Source: Doris montereyensis
Lineage: Eukaryota; Mollusca; Gastropoda; Nudibranchia; Dorididae
Length of the DNA stretch: 64,000 bases
Assembly (NCBI GenBank): GCA_037039925.1
Contig: JAXRKP010000279.1
Coordinates: 141,718-205,717 of the forward strand
Reading direction: 5' to 3'
Made by a program: the position numbers and the translations under genes. How positions within the stretch are numbered: the stretch's first letter is position 1; each line of letters starts with the position of its first letter. The notes beneath the pieces were generated by a model. It searched no databases and had not been told where the DNA came from. It was given only the letters and a program-made list of their open reading frames with translations. Shown here one piece after another: positions 21,190-32,999 of the stretch.

Positions 21190-21940
21190 GGCTATCACTA
21201 GGTGATGATCACTAAATGTTTCAGCTCCTCTGCTTACTCTAGCATCCATTGTACTGTAAAAAAAGGGAGCTGCTAACTATTATGTAGTCTATGATTGACT
21301 TTTCACATCTGTCTTCATTTACTCTTGTATATTTGTGAATATCTTTATGAGGAAAAAAATGTGTTTGCTATTTTCATGTTATTCTTTAGGCAAAAAATCT
21401 ATTAGTCTCTCCATTTGGAGAAGTTGTTGTCTCTCCTTCTTTACCTATTACTCCTCCTGAAGTTTCTACATTGTTGCCTACTCTAGCGTTTAAATCTGCT
21501 AAAACCATTAATTCCTGTTTGGGTTTGAGATTCTCTGCAGCTATTTGTAAATCATTTTCGAAGATATCTTTTTCGTTTGGTCCATAAGCTATAAATAATT
21601 TAATTTCTCTTCCTTTTGGTTTAATATTTACCTCTAATAGTCGTGGGCATACAAATTTCTAACTTTCTAGTCGCATTTCTTGCCTTTTATGCATTAGGAG
21701 GCCTACTCCTGCTCTAGCTCTATCTTTGACATCTACTCCTGAGAAGATTAAAGTATGATTTGGTCCTACATTTTCTATTCCTTGTCCTTTTTTCTTGGTT
21801 ACTGTAATAGCCAAATTGTCTACTTTTAATTTTTCCATTTCTTCAGCTAATTCTAACTCCTTTCCATTAATTGCCCTAATATTCCATGTTCCAAAAATCA
21901 TAGTCCGTGTTCTTTTCCAGAGTCGTCTTTGAAAGTTCAA
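21190..21940 (-). pseudogene. LINE AP-like endonuclease domain
   Basis: It starts IFGTWNIRAINGKELELAEE and continues to a RARAGVGLLM segment. A later FSDHHLVIAK segment (SDHH at 21202-21213) carries the terminal Asp-His motif of AP-type endonucleases. The usual Glu of the SETK motif is replaced (ITVTKKKG), and the middle of the domain is out of frame. Catalytic activity is therefore unlikely. Confidence 0.75.
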
Positions 21941-22074
21941 GCCGGGTATATCATTGTATATATTACTTTGAATCAGGTTGTTTTGGATTAGTAGGGGATT
22001 AGCCCACTGTACCCTAGGTAGATGGTGGGGCTGCCACCTTGAGGCCCCCTACCGGGCCTTGTTATTTTCTGTCA

Positions 22075-22265
22075 GGGTTAACTCCCTTAGCCTTTAGTCA
22101 TTCAAGACCAGCCTGCAAAGCAGCAGGTTGTTATTTCCTGTCAGGGTTAACTCCCTTAGCCTTTGGTCATTCAAGACCAGCCTGCAAGGCAGCAGGTTGT
22201 TTTCTTTCAGGGTTAACTCCCTTAGCCTTTGGTCAGCCAAGACCTGCCTGCAAGGCAGCAGGAGA
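22075..22265. repeat. Tandem triplication, about 65-bp unit
   Basis: Three copies containing CAGGGTTAACTCCCTTAGCC, TTTGGTCATTCAAGACC and AGCCTGCAAGGCAGCAGG. It lies just beyond the 5' end of the LINE and may belong to the LINE 5' region. Confidence 0.85.
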
Positions 22266-22573
22266 CTCATGGAGGACGGGATCATCTACTCCCCATACAG
22301 GTGCTTACCTGTCCACTGCCCGGTTGATCTCCTATCAAGCAGTTCAAATAACTTCTAGGGAATGCATTAGGCATACACTTAAGCTATTGACCGTATTTCA
22401 ATGTACAAAGCGTTCATTTTTAATACTAACAATACATAGTTTTCTCGAAGACTATAATTTTGTGCCAAAAGTAAAGTAAAAGGCTTCTTTCCTGAATACC
22501 TGAGATCATAGTGTTTGGTAGAGACGTACGCACAATGACTAGCTAACCAAATCAACCACTCGTCTCCTGACAG
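22266..22573. other. Intron sequence before MGAT5 exon
   Basis: Unique-looking AT-rich sequence with no recognised exon. It ends in CGTCTCCTGACAG, the acceptor of the exon at 22574. Confidence 0.5.
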
Positions 22574-22743
22574 GCCAATTTAACCACGGAGCTCCAGCCG
22601 CTGATGGAGATTCTTAAAGACCCGAATGAGCGCCAGGGCTACGCTTGGATCCGCATGCGCATCTCTCGTATGTGGATGCGATGGCAGAAAGCCGCCTACA
22701 GTATTACTTCCGTCAAAATTTGAACTACAGGCCAAAGCAAAAA
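22574..22743 (+). CDS. MGAT5: MGAT5 exon with one-base frameshift
   Basis: The acceptor is CTGACAG and the donor AAA|GTAAGT. The first part reads ELQPLMEILKDPNERQGYAW and then IRMRISRMW, matching the WMRLRIRRM segment of vertebrate GnT-V. Continuing in that frame reaches a stop. From 22675 the next frame reads DAMAESRLQYYFRQNLNYRP and runs in phase 0 into the next exon. One base is missing at TGG|ATG around 22673-22678, consistent with a lost G from a three-G run. The similarity and splice sites are otherwise intact. Confidence 0.88.
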
Positions 22744-23616
22744 GTAAGTCCTTAAGTGCAATTCATCATTATCAGATTGATTGTTTATCATCACCATCAT
22801 CCACATCATCATCATCATTATCATCATCAGCACAGCAGCAGCAGCAGCAAGAACATTGTTACAAATAGTGCATTTGTGTTTGTTTACTTGATATCAAGAC
22901 TTGGCCTAGAAAACTTCCAATACGTTCTCGCACCTCCTACAAAAGTATTATCTCATGTGCAGATGAAGAAGGCAATTTATTACTATACTAAATTTGAGCA
23001 GCAGATTTATTTAAGCTATATTTGTATTGACACAAAGACGAAACAAACAAAAAACAAAATAGGAAGAAGAAAGAAAAGAAAACTGTTATAACAATTTCAA
23101 ATATGACTACACACAAATTTAGCTTTTTATTCAATGTAAATAGAAATTAAACAATTTTAAATATGACTAAAAACTGTCTACACCTAAAATAAAGCTTTTT
23201 ATTCAGTGTAAATAGAAATCAAACAATTTTAAAAAACCCAAATCAACTAACGTTCAAAAAGTGTTAAATTTAACTTTTGCTAAATTGCTCAATCTAAGGT
23301 TATCGAGGAGTCCCAGCATGGTGCGAAAAACCCCTTGCTGGGAACCCCTGGTTAACAGTCTGTGGTACAGGACCTATATTTTTGCATTGTAAAAGTATCG
23401 CCAGTCTATGTTGTTATACTGAAAGCAGCTTTCTCTGCAAGTGTGTCTGTAGTTGTGGACCAGTGTGTTGTGAAAGTGCATAGCTACTTATTGAAAGTGA
23501 AAGTCGGTAGAAATGTAACTTTTCACCGTGAATTATATCAAATCTTATTTTTTAATGTAATAAACGAAGTAGGGCGGGGGGATGGGTGGGGTGATCCTAA
23601 GATTGAAAGTCATATT
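22744..23616. other. Intron sequence
   Basis: AT-rich with CAT/CAG-type triplet runs at 22785-22855. A duplicated block of about 60-70 bp (AAACAATTTTAAATATGAC; TTTTTATTCAGTGTAAATAG) occurs near 23090-23230. No exon seen. Confidence 0.5.
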
Positions 23617-23898
<282 letters not shown>

Positions 23899-24049
23899 AG
23901 GTGGGGGGAGGAGTTGTTTCTTATTGGTTATATAAGATATGTCATAATACATATTATCATCATGGCTCTTTCATTCTGTGTAATTTGTATCATATTTTAT
24001 TATTTAAAAATGATCATTTGTTTGTGATATGTTATCAAAATTTGACTTA

Positions 24050-24103
24050 AACAAACTTCCCAATGGAACTAATAAAGATTTTCTTATCTTATCTCTTATA
24101 ACT

Positions 24104-24140
<37 letters not shown>

Positions 24141-24141
24141 G
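24050..24141 (+). mobile_element. Possible LINE 3' tail followed by an ATC microsatellite
   Basis: CAATGGAACTAATAAAGATT followed by TTCTTATCTTATCTC resembles the AATAAAG(TTATCTTATC)n ends of CR1/L2-type LINEs. A pure ATC run follows at 24105-24140. No coding part is attached, so the assignment is tentative. Confidence 0.35.
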
Positions 24142-24400
24142 ATCATGACCACCATCATCAGACCTCAGTCAAACCTTTCTTGTTGTCATTGGCATAGTGG
24201 TCCCCTGTTGTGGGTGGTTGGCATAGACCCCTGTTGTGGGTGGTTGGTTGGTCCCCTGTTGTGGGTGGATCTGCTGGTAGGTTCTACTTCTTTCCTTTTA
24301 CTCTTTATTCCTATCTTTCATCTTGCCGTTTCCTCCTAATTCACCCGTGAGATCACTGCATATGGTGGACAGAGTAAATAATCTAACCAATCAAACTAAA
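24142..24400 (+). mobile_element. SINE-C copy with triplicated leader
   Basis: Three copies of CCCCTGTTGTGGGTGGTTGG-like sequence (24195-24270) precede CTGGTAGGTTCTACTTCTTTCC, ATCTTGCCGTTTCCTCCTAA and GAGATCACTGCATATGGTGG. The GTGGGTGGTTGG block seems to be the left end of the SINE-C family, here tandemly repeated. Confidence 0.65.
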
Positions 24401-24433
24401 AATCCCCGTGTTCTACTTTGTGTGACATCCCAG

Positions 24434-24500
24434 ATCCTTGTTCACCTCGGCCTTTTAAGCAAGCAGTCAGGATGGAAGTTTGCAGAGATGCAATTCAAAG
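24434..24500 (+). CDS. MGAT5: MGAT5 exon: start of the catalytic domain
   Basis: The 67-nt exon lies between TGTGACATCCCAG and G|GTATGT. It reads ILVHLGLLSKQSGWKFAEMQ then FK plus a split Gly, matching VLVHLGLLTKESGFKIAE of vertebrate GnT-V at the beginning of its nucleotide-sugar-binding fold. It is entered in phase 0 and left in phase 1. No internal defect. Confidence 0.95.
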
Positions 24501-24704
24501 GTATGTTTACATTGTTATGTTAAGTTAACGGCAAGGTTTTTGGGGCCCCACTGCCTTTCGTTATTTTAAATGCTGTTGAAGAAACACATGAACTCATAAA
24601 CATTATAATCTCACTCCCACAACCCAGACCTCGCAGGTTTTCCACATCGGCAACTGCCTGTGATTTTGGGTGTGCCGTTACAAAATCAGCCTGCTTCACC
24701 TTCG

Positions 24705-24852
24705 CTGGCGGTTAGGGGGGTACTGGTAGCTTCTACTTCTTTCCCTTTCTTCTCTCACTTATCTTTCAACTTGCTGTTTACTTTTATTTCACCCGGTGTC
24801 GGCTTCTCAACTAAAAGGTCATGGGTTCAAACCCCGGCAGGACAAAAAGCCA
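24705..24852 (+). mobile_element. SINE-C joined to SINE-A
   Basis: SINE-C sequence (GGCGGTTAGGGGGGTACTGG, TTCTACTTCTTTCCC, CTTATCTTTCAACTTGCTG) runs to TTTCACCCGGTG. At that point it changes into the SINE-A head (GTCGGCTTCTCAAC, AAAGGTCATGGGTTCAAACC). The junction is within a few bases of 24795. Confidence 0.6.
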
Positions 24853-24854
24853 TG

Positions 24855-24985
24855 TCAGAAATGAAAGTGAATAAGGATTGAAATGAAAGTGACTAAGGAT
24901 TGAAATGGAAGTGAATAAGGATTGAACTGAAAGTGAATAAGGATTGAAATGAAGTGAATAAGGATTGAAATGAAAGTGAATAAGG
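24855..24985. repeat. Minisatellite, about 22-bp unit, 6 copies
   Basis: Copies of GAAAGTGAATAAGGATTGAA with small length variants. Confidence 0.9.
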
Positions 24986-25424
24986 CCCTAATTGCATGAT
25001 GACGCAATGGCTACCTAGTTGTCTGATTAGTAGGAAAAGATGAGAGGAATGACATTCCCTTGTTCTTCCTTCTGTTTCTCATGCCTCCTCCCTTCCTCCT
25101 CTTGACTCTGAGCTCTAGGCCTAGAGATCTGACTGATAAACATTAGGTAATGACCATCTAGATCAGTGCTACATAAAGTGCGGTACGCATACGGATGAAG
25201 GGATGCGAGCCATCATCTGCCGGTACGTGGTGATTGAGGATCTACCCGGTTTATTGAGAATGAGTGCTATGCTTGTTTCGCTCACCTACGGCCCGTGGCA
25301 CATAAAACAAATAAAATAATGCCAGTCCGCCACACTAGACAGTTTGAAAGGCACTGATCTAGATTATGGCTCATGTTTTTGTCTTAAGAGATCATCTGTT
25401 TAATCCTCTTGTGTTCACGTTTAA
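24986..25424. other. Intron sequence
   Basis: Unique-looking. It includes ATAAAGTGCGGTACGCATAC-like sequence near 25170-25195, but nothing I can assign. Confidence 0.35.
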
Positions 25425-25700
25425 GAGGCGGCCATCTCGCTCTATACAATCGACTCCCTCTCCGCTGTGGCAACCCAGTTCTCACAAGAGAATGCGGATC
25501 AGTCTGCACTTTCGCGCCACTACTTCTAACCTCAGTTGGTCACGTGAAGCTGCCGTGACCTTTAATCTTGTAGTCTGTTCTAAATTTAGAACAATGGCAT
25601 CATCTGTGTGACCAATTAGAGCTAACAAAGGAAGAGGTGTGTTACGTGTCGGTTTCTGTCGGCTTGAACAATGTGGGCCCATGTTGGCAGGTGTCTTCTG
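25425..25700 (+). repeat. Interspersed repeat family E, copy 1
   Basis: Blocks AATGCGGATCAGTCTGC, CTCAGTTGGTCACGTGA, TGTGACCAATTAGAGCTAAC, GTTTCTGTCGGCTTGAA and ATGTGGGCCCATGTTGGCAG recur in the same order, reverse-complemented, at 41205-41490. I do not recognise the family. Confidence 0.7.
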
Positions 25701-25894
25701 CCACTTTGAACTTTCGGTGGGGTTTTTGCGTGTGCCGCTTTTTTTGTCGGTGTGACCGCCATAGGGTTTTAAGAGGCCGCTGTTTGTTGTCTCCTGAGGG
25801 TTAGGTGGAGACCACTGTATTAAGAATGTGCAAACTTCGGGACCAACTGTGTTTCCATGATAGGAAAATAGGGTTGGTGGTTGACGGGAGTTGC

Positions 25895-26020
25895 TGGTAG
25901 GTCCTATTATCGCTTTCCTCTCATTCTTTTGCTTCATCTTTCATCTTGCTGTTTCCTCATAATTTATCCTGAGATCGCCACATTTGACGTACAGGGTAAA
26001 TTTCCATGAAATAAATAAAC
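25895..26020 (+). mobile_element. SINE-C copy
   Basis: GCTGGTAGGTCCTATTATCGC, TTTCATCTTGCTGTTTCCTC, TTTATCCTGAGATCGCC and GGGTAAATTTCCATGAAATAAATAAAC. Confidence 0.7.
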
Positions 26021-26124
26021 AAACAGATAATTTTTAAAAAGAAGGAAATTAGGATAGATATGGGTGAAAGAGATTGATTTAAGTCCCTTTACTTTTTCAT
26101 CCTTCATTTTCTTTGTTTTCATAG

Positions 26125-26227
26125 GGGGACCTTTAGGTGAACTTGTCCAGTGGAGCGACCTAATCTCATCCCTGTACATCCTGGGACACGAGCTCAAGGT
26201 CACCAGTGAAGTGGAGCAACTAGTCGA
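26125..26227 (+). CDS. MGAT5: MGAT5 exon: GPLGELVQWSDL motif
   Basis: 103 nt between TTTTCATAG and GA|GTAAGT. It reads GPLGELVQWSDLISSLYILG then HELKVTSEVEQLVE, nearly identical to the vertebrate GPLGELVQWSDLI segment. From memory, the Glu in GELVQW corresponds to the catalytic base of human GnT-V (E297); that number should be checked. The exon is entered in phase 1 and left in phase 2. Fully open. Confidence 0.96.
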
Positions 26228-26271
26228 GTAAGTTGTGTTAATATAGGAGGTGCCATACTCTTCTCTTCTCA

Positions 26272-26535
26272 GTGGCGTCGGTGGCAGTGCGGATAGGCTG
26301 CCGGACTGGAGATCATGAGGTCCCAGGTTTGAATCCTGTTCTTTGGGAAAAACACTTGACACACATATTCCTCACCCAACTGAGGTGCAAATGATGGATA
26401 CAAGCACTAACTTGCAGGTGAAAACCTACGTCAGACTAGCGTCCTGTCCAGCAAGTGATTATGATCACCTGTTCTGCTTTACGGTATGAAACCGGGATAA
26501 GTTCCGGCTCTATGGGCCGTAGCGGCCGTGAAGGA
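26272..26535 (+). mobile_element. SINE-B copy
   Basis: AGTGGCGTCGGTGGCAGTGC head, box B CCAGGTTTGAATCC, then CGTCAGACTAGCGTCCTG, AGTGATTATGATCACC and TTCCGGCTCTATGGGCC. It begins about 45 bp after an MGAT5 donor site. Confidence 0.8.
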
Positions 26536-26649
26536 ATTTACTTTTTTTGCTCTTCTCATTGGAGAAAACAAAAAGTATTGAAGTTCAATTTAATTCTACT
26601 CTAGTCAATTAGTCAATTCAAATAACTTTTAATCATCCCGAAGGGCAAT

Positions 26650-27480
<831 letters not shown>

Positions 27481-27615
27481 AATGTTGAATCACGTTCCCG
27501 CAGCCAAATCACCTTGCCAGAGTCGCAAGGAGCTTCCTGTACACCTCATCTACACCGACATCATGGGTCTCATCCAGTTGAAGAAACGCCTCAAGGCTGG
27601 CTATGCTAAATTCGG
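27481..27615 (+). CDS. MGAT5: MGAT5 exon: IYTDIMGL segment
   Basis: 135 nt between TTTTTCCAG and GG|GTGAGG. It reads MLNHVPAAKSPCQSRKELPV then HLIYTDIMGLIQLKKRLKAG, matching ELIYIDIVGLAQFKKTLG of vertebrate GnT-V. It keeps the Cys of the preceding loop (SPCQSR against SGCPTV). Entered and left in phase 2; open throughout. Confidence 0.96.
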
Positions 27616-28433
<818 letters not shown>

Positions 28434-28567
28434 TTGTTTATTCCGTATTGTGGATTCATTCGGCACAGAGCCAGCCTTCAATCATCGTATTTTTGCCAAG
28501 CAGAACAAAATTCATTCTTCTTGGGGTGGGCAGGATTTGAACCCTCTACAATTCTTCACCATGTTCC
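28434..28567 (+). CDS. MGAT5: MGAT5 exon: DSFGTEP segment
   Basis: 134 nt between TTCATTACAG and C|GTAAGT. It reads RIVDSFGTEPAFNHRIFAKQ and later WGGQDLNPLQFFTMF, matching RVLDSFGTEPEFNHANYAQ and LNPQQFYTMF of vertebrate GnT-V. Entered in phase 2, left in phase 1. No defect. Confidence 0.96.
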
Positions 28568-28751
28568 GTAAGTTTGATGAGTGGATTCTATATTTCTCAT
28601 TGCAAAGTTGCACTTCCTTACACTGTCTGCCCATCCTGAAAGCTTATCAGAATGAATAAGTTGAGGAAATGTCCCATTTCTTCTCAGTCTGTCAAAGGGG
28701 GCACACAGAGAACCCTGATACAAAACTGAGCTCAGCTATAGTATAAAAAAT

Positions 28752-29020
28752 TCCTTCAAGGCCATTACGGCCCACAAAGCCGAAGCTTATCCCGGTTTCT
28801 ATAACATAAAGCAGACTAGGTGGTAATAATCACTCTGGCCAGGATGCTAGTCTGCCGAGTGTCTGACGCCGGTTTTTACTCCCAAGCTAGTGCTTGTACT
28901 CATTTGCGCCTGGGTCGAGTGGGGAGAATGCCTGTTAAGTCTCTTTCCCAAGCTGCACAACGTCAGACCTAGCTTTGCTAGGATTCGAATCCGGGACATT
29001 GTGGCTAACGGCGCCAACCA
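28752..29020 (-). mobile_element. SINE-B copy
   Basis: On the plus strand: CTTCAAGGCCATTACGGCCC, AAGCTTATCCCGGTTTCTAT, CATTTGCGCCTGGGTCGAGT, CAGACCTAGCTTTGCTAGGA and box B GATTCGAATCC in reverse. Its orientation is opposite to the gene. Confidence 0.8.
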
Positions 29021-29664
29021 CTTTCATCCGTATGGGGCTCTAATATCTATGTAACGCCTTTATTTATTACAGTAGTGTTCGTCTAAGAACCCAGTCATTG
29101 AGAAACAGAAACAGCGGATTCTTAGGCAGACTGGGTTCTAAGGCTGTCTTACATGCCTTGCATTTTTATCTTCACTATTCATGTAAGTATTCTTTAATCA
29201 TCTGTCGCACCTGATGGATCAAGGCATGGTCACAGGTAGCCACAGCGCATGGCAGGCCGTTCTCATGTCTGTCAGTCGGCACCTGGTATGCTTGTGTGAC
29301 GTATTGCTAGACCAATGCAATAAACTTCCCACCGGCCTTTCTATGGTTCACTTGCGACATATCGCATGTTATCGGCAGTTGTTAACGTTAAATTGAGTGT
29401 GGAATACTGTTTTCCTGACTTTCACCTCCCGATCAGACTGGGTTCTAAGGTGGATCTAACTGTAACTAGTGGGATCTTAAGATGGGTAACTTCACATAAG
29501 GAAGATTCCATTGCACAGAAATAGCGGGTTCCTAGGCAGAGTGGGTCATTAGTGGGCGGGTTCTTAGGCCGACACCACTGTATTATTATTATTACTTTTG
29601 TGAAGCCCCTTGACCCACCATTTGTCTTTATGATTTCGACTCCCATGGTTGCAATTTATGACCA
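29021..29664. repeat. Intron with diverged internal repeats
   Basis: A phrase like GGTTCTTAGGCAGACTGGGTTCTAAG recurs in variants near 29110-29140, 29435-29450 and 29525-29570, including GCGGGTTCTTAGGC. No exon found. Confidence 0.45.
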
Positions 29665-29785
29665 GGTGGTTGGCGGTTGCTTCTGGTAGGTCCTACTTCT
29701 TTCATCTTGCTGTTTCTTCTTAGTTCACCCTGAAATCACCGCAATGGTGGACGGGGTGAATTTTAATGAAACAAATAAAACTATT
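29665..29785 (+). mobile_element. SINE-C copy
   Basis: GGTGGTTGGCGGTTGCTTCT, GGTAGGTCCTACTTCTTTC, TTCACCCTGAAATCACCGC, GGTGGACGGGGTGAATTTTA and an ATGAAACAAATAAA tail. Confidence 0.75.
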
Positions 29786-29952
29786 TATGAACTATAATAC
29801 TTCATGATACAAAAAACGGTGTTTGAAAATTGATGAAAATAATCAGTCATTGGTTGACAGGACAGAACATGAATTGAAGAGCTGTCACTTTTTTTTGTTT
29901 TTTGGGGTTGTTTTATTTATGCGTTGTCATTTTCTTTTCTTGTTTGGTTCAG

Positions 29953-30079
29953 CTCATTCGCCAGACAACTCTTTCATGGGCTTTGTGGTGGAGCGGCAGC
30001 AATGAGACCCAAGAACTGGAAATGCCTAGAAAAAAAAGACATTGCCCTGGTGTACGGCAAGAATGACTACATGTGGCAG
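29953..30079 (+). CDS. MGAT5: MGAT5 exon with frame disruption
   Basis: 127 nt between TGGTTCAG and CAG|GTCTGT. The first half reads SPDNSFMGFVVERQQ and then meets TGA, matching TPDNSFLGFVVEQ. The last half, one frame over, reads KKDIALVYGKNDYMWQ, matching QSLVYGKVDSFW. The exon is net one base short. A third frame between them gives NETQELEMPRKK, with an N-glycosylation sequon. So either one deletion near 30000, or a two-base loss there plus one extra A in the eight-A run at 30030-30037, would explain it. Confidence 0.9.
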
Positions 30080-30334
30080 GTCTGTTTGTTGATATTTATA
30101 CTTGCTCATAGATCCCTGAAAGATATCATGAACCTCAAACAAATATATTATATAACGGGAACATACATTTCCTGATAAATGCTGCAAATTGGCGACTGGG
30201 ATTATAGCAACTCTTCTCCGCTTTGACAGTAAAGAAGCAAAGTTCATTCTGCTTTGACGTAACATTTTATTTTCAGCTGTTCTCAATGTTGAATCTGCTT
30301 TGCATGAGTGAGAAGTTGTGACTATTCATTTTTG
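30080..30334. other. Intron sequence
   Basis: AT-rich unique sequence; nothing recognised. Confidence 0.35.
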
Positions 30335-31790
30335 ACCGTGCAAGCATGTGATAGACAGGATAGACTCCAAAGAAGTGACAGTGTAAGCATATGATAGACA
30401 GGATAGACTCCAAAGAAGTGACAGTGTAAGCATATGATAGACAGGATAGACTCAAAGAAGTGACAGTGTAGGTATATGATAGACAGGATAGACTCCAAAG
30501 AAGTGACAGTGTAAGCATATGATAGACAGGATAGACTCCAAAGAAGTGACAGTGTAAGCATATGATAGACAGGATAGACTCCAAAGAAGTGACAGTGTAG
30601 GTATATGATAGACAGGATAGACTCCAAAGAAGTGACAGTGTAGGTATATGATAGACAGGATAGACTCCAGTGTAAGCATATGAAGAAGATGACAGAAGTG
30701 ACAGTGTAAGCATATGATAGACAGGATAGACTCCAAAGAAGTGACAGTGTAAGCATATGATAGACAGGATAGACTCCAAAGAAGTGACAGTGTAAGTATA
30801 TGATAGACAGGATAGACTCCAAAGAAGTGACAGTGTAAGCATATGATAGACAGGATAGAATCCAAAGAAGTGACAGTGTAAGCATATGATAGACTCCAAA
30901 GAAGTGACAGTGTAAGCATATGATAGACAGGATAGACTCCAAAGAAGTGACAGTGTAAGCATATGATAGACAGGATAGACTCCAAAGAAGTGACAGTGTA
31001 AGCATATGATAGACAGGATAGACTCCAAAGAAGTGACAGTGTAAGCATATGATAGACAGGATAGACTCCAAAGAAGTGACAGTGTAAGCATATATGATAG
31101 ACTCCAAAGAAGTGACAGTGTAAGCATATGATAGACAGGATAGACTCCAAAGAAGTGACAGTGTAAGCATATGATAGACAGGATGACTCCAAAAGAAGTG
31201 ACAGTGGATGATAGACTCCAAAGAAGTGACAGTGTAATTATATGATAGACAGGATAGAATCCAAAGAAGTGACAGTGTAAGCATATGATAGACAGGATAG
31301 AAAAGAAGTGACAGTGTAAGCATATGATAGACAGGATAGAATCCAAAGAAGTGACAGTGTAAGCATATGAGACTCCAAAGAAGTGACAGGATATGACTCC
31401 AAAGAAGTGACAGTGTAAGCATATGATAGAATCCAAAGAAGTGACAGTGTAAGCATATGATAGACTCCAAAGATATGATGACAGACTCCAAAGAAGTGAA
31501 GCATATGATAGACTCCAAAGAAGTGACAGTGTAAGCATATGACAGGATAGACTCCAAAGAAGTGACAGTGTAAGCATATGATAGACTCCAAAGAAGTGAC
31601 AGTGTAAGCATATATGACTCCAAAGAAGTGACAGGATAGACAGGATAGACTCCAAAGAAGTGACAGTGTAAGCATATGATAGACAGGATAGACTCAAAGA
31701 AGTGACAGTGCAAGCATATGATAGACAGGATCCAAAGAAGTGACAGTGCAAGCATATGATAGACAGGATAGACTCCAAAGAAGTGACAGT
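30335..31790. repeat. Minisatellite, 43-bp unit, about 34 copies
   Basis: Unit contains AAGCATATGATAGACAGGAT, AGACTCCAAAGAAGTGACAG and TGT. The left two-thirds is regular. From about 31090 on, many units are internally truncated (for example ATGATAGACTCC without the GACAGGAT part). It creates open frames of up to 514 codons on the minus strand that are not genes. Confidence 0.97.
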
Positions 31791-31982
31791 GTAAGCTTTG
31801 AACATCAGATAAATCACAGTAAGAATGTTTGTAACTTTTTTCTTAGGTGCATATTACCCAAAGTACTAATTGTAGTTGAAATAACAAAGGAACAAAAAGG
31901 AATTAACCTTATTTTTGTTTCAAGCTTTATCCTTGTATAGAACAAGAATAAATGTGGATTGTTTTCTTTATTTCATTCGTAG

Positions 31983-32140
31983 GGCAAGAAATCCTATTTG
32001 GACATAATCCATCAACATCTGGAAATCCATGGTACTGTTTACACTGACACTAAAGCGCCCCTGAAAATGTACCTCCGTATGTCCGAAACCATGGAATTCT
32101 CGCAGGGGAACAGTTACATCGGCTACTTCAGGAAACAAAG
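31983..32140 (+). CDS. MGAT5: MGAT5 exon with one-base deletion
   Basis: 158 nt between CATTCGTAG and AAG|GTTTGA. It opens GKKSYLDIIHQHLEIHGTVY, matching NKKIYLDIIHTYMEVHATVY. After ACT AAA (32052-32054) the matching frame moves by one: SAPENVPPYVRNHGILAGEQ then LHRLLQETK, against the vertebrate NIPSYVKNHGILSG and LLRETK. Restoring one base to the AAA run gives 159 nt and phase 0 into the next exon, so a lost A is the likely cause. As given, the original frame stays open but encodes an unrelated tail. Confidence 0.93.
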
Positions 32141-32204
32141 GTTTGATTGCATAATTGAAATATTTTCTTTTCTTTGATTTTCTTTTCTTTCTTTTTTCTC
32201 TTTT

Positions 32205-32955
32205 CTGAATTGGGATCTAAGTTGGGGAAGATTTTATTTTTGAATTGGGATCTAGGTTGGGGAAGATTTTATTTCTGAATTGGGATCTAGGTTGGGGGAA
32301 GATTTTATTTTTGAATTGGGATCTAGGTTGGGGAAAATTTTATTTCTGAATTGGGATCTAGGTTGGGGGAAGATTTTATTTCTGAATTGGGATCTAGGTT
32401 GGGGGAAGATTTTATTTTTGAATTGGGATCTAGGTTGGGGGAAAATTTTATTTCTGAATTGGGATCTAGGTTGGGGGAAGATTTTATTTTTGAATTGGGA
32501 TCTAGGTTGGGGGAAGATTTTATTTCTGAATTGGGATCTAGGTTGGGGGAGATTTTATTTTTGAATTGGGATCTAGGTTGGGGGAAAATTTTATTTCTGA
32601 ATTGGGATCTAGGTTGGGGGAAGATTTTATTTTTGGATTGGGATCTAGGTTGGGGGAAGATTTTATTTCTGAATTGGGATCTAGGTTGGGGGAAGATTTT
32701 ATTTTTGGATTGGGGATCTAGGTTGGGGGAAGATTTTATTTCTGAATTGGGATCTAGGTTGGGGGAAGATTTTATTTTTGAATTGGGATCTAGGTTGGGG
32801 GAAAATTTTTGAATTGGGATCTAGGTTGGGGAAGATTTTATTTCTGAATTGGGATCTAGGTTGGGGGAAGATTTTATTTTTGGATTGGGATCTAGGTTGG
32901 GGGAAGATTTTATTTCTGAATTGGGATCTAGGTTGGGGGAGATTTTATTTGGGTA
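32205..32955. repeat. Minisatellite, 36-bp unit, about 20 copies
   Basis: Units contain GAATTGGGATCTAGGTTGGG, GGAAGATTTTATTT and then CT or TT. CT-type and TT-type units largely alternate, suggesting a 72-bp higher-order period. All units are close to identical. It starts about 65 bp after an MGAT5 donor. Confidence 0.97.
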
Positions 32956-32999
32956 GTCTGAAGCAATGTTCCCTCTAAGCTGTGCGTGTTTGAGCGCAC

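Larger units (their letters stand above)
18950..21965 (-). mobile_element. Non-LTR retrotransposon (LINE), about 3 kb, degenerate
   Basis: Minus-strand element with an AP-type endonuclease at the right, reverse transcriptase in the middle and a C-terminal GHV...GRPRRKWEED region at the left. The 3' end coincides with the end of the copy at 935-1560. The coding frame is broken into at least six pieces by stops and shifts. The domain order and the YGSETW / WFGHVNR / GRPRRKW signature are typical of RTE-like or related endonuclease-RT elements. I cannot fix the clade without a tree. It sits in the MGAT5 intron, opposite to the gene. Confidence 0.9.

Noticed and set aside
22756..23091. Open frame with His-rich start
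   Set aside because: The His run is a CAT-triplet repeat in an intron just after the MGAT5 exon donor. The remainder has no family resemblance.
30273..31817. Minus-strand open frames of up to 514 codons, rich in Leu, Ser, Cys and His
   Set aside because: They lie entirely on the 43-bp minisatellite. The protein repeats in step with the DNA unit, and shifts frame because 43 is not a multiple of three. There is no start context, domain or splice structure.
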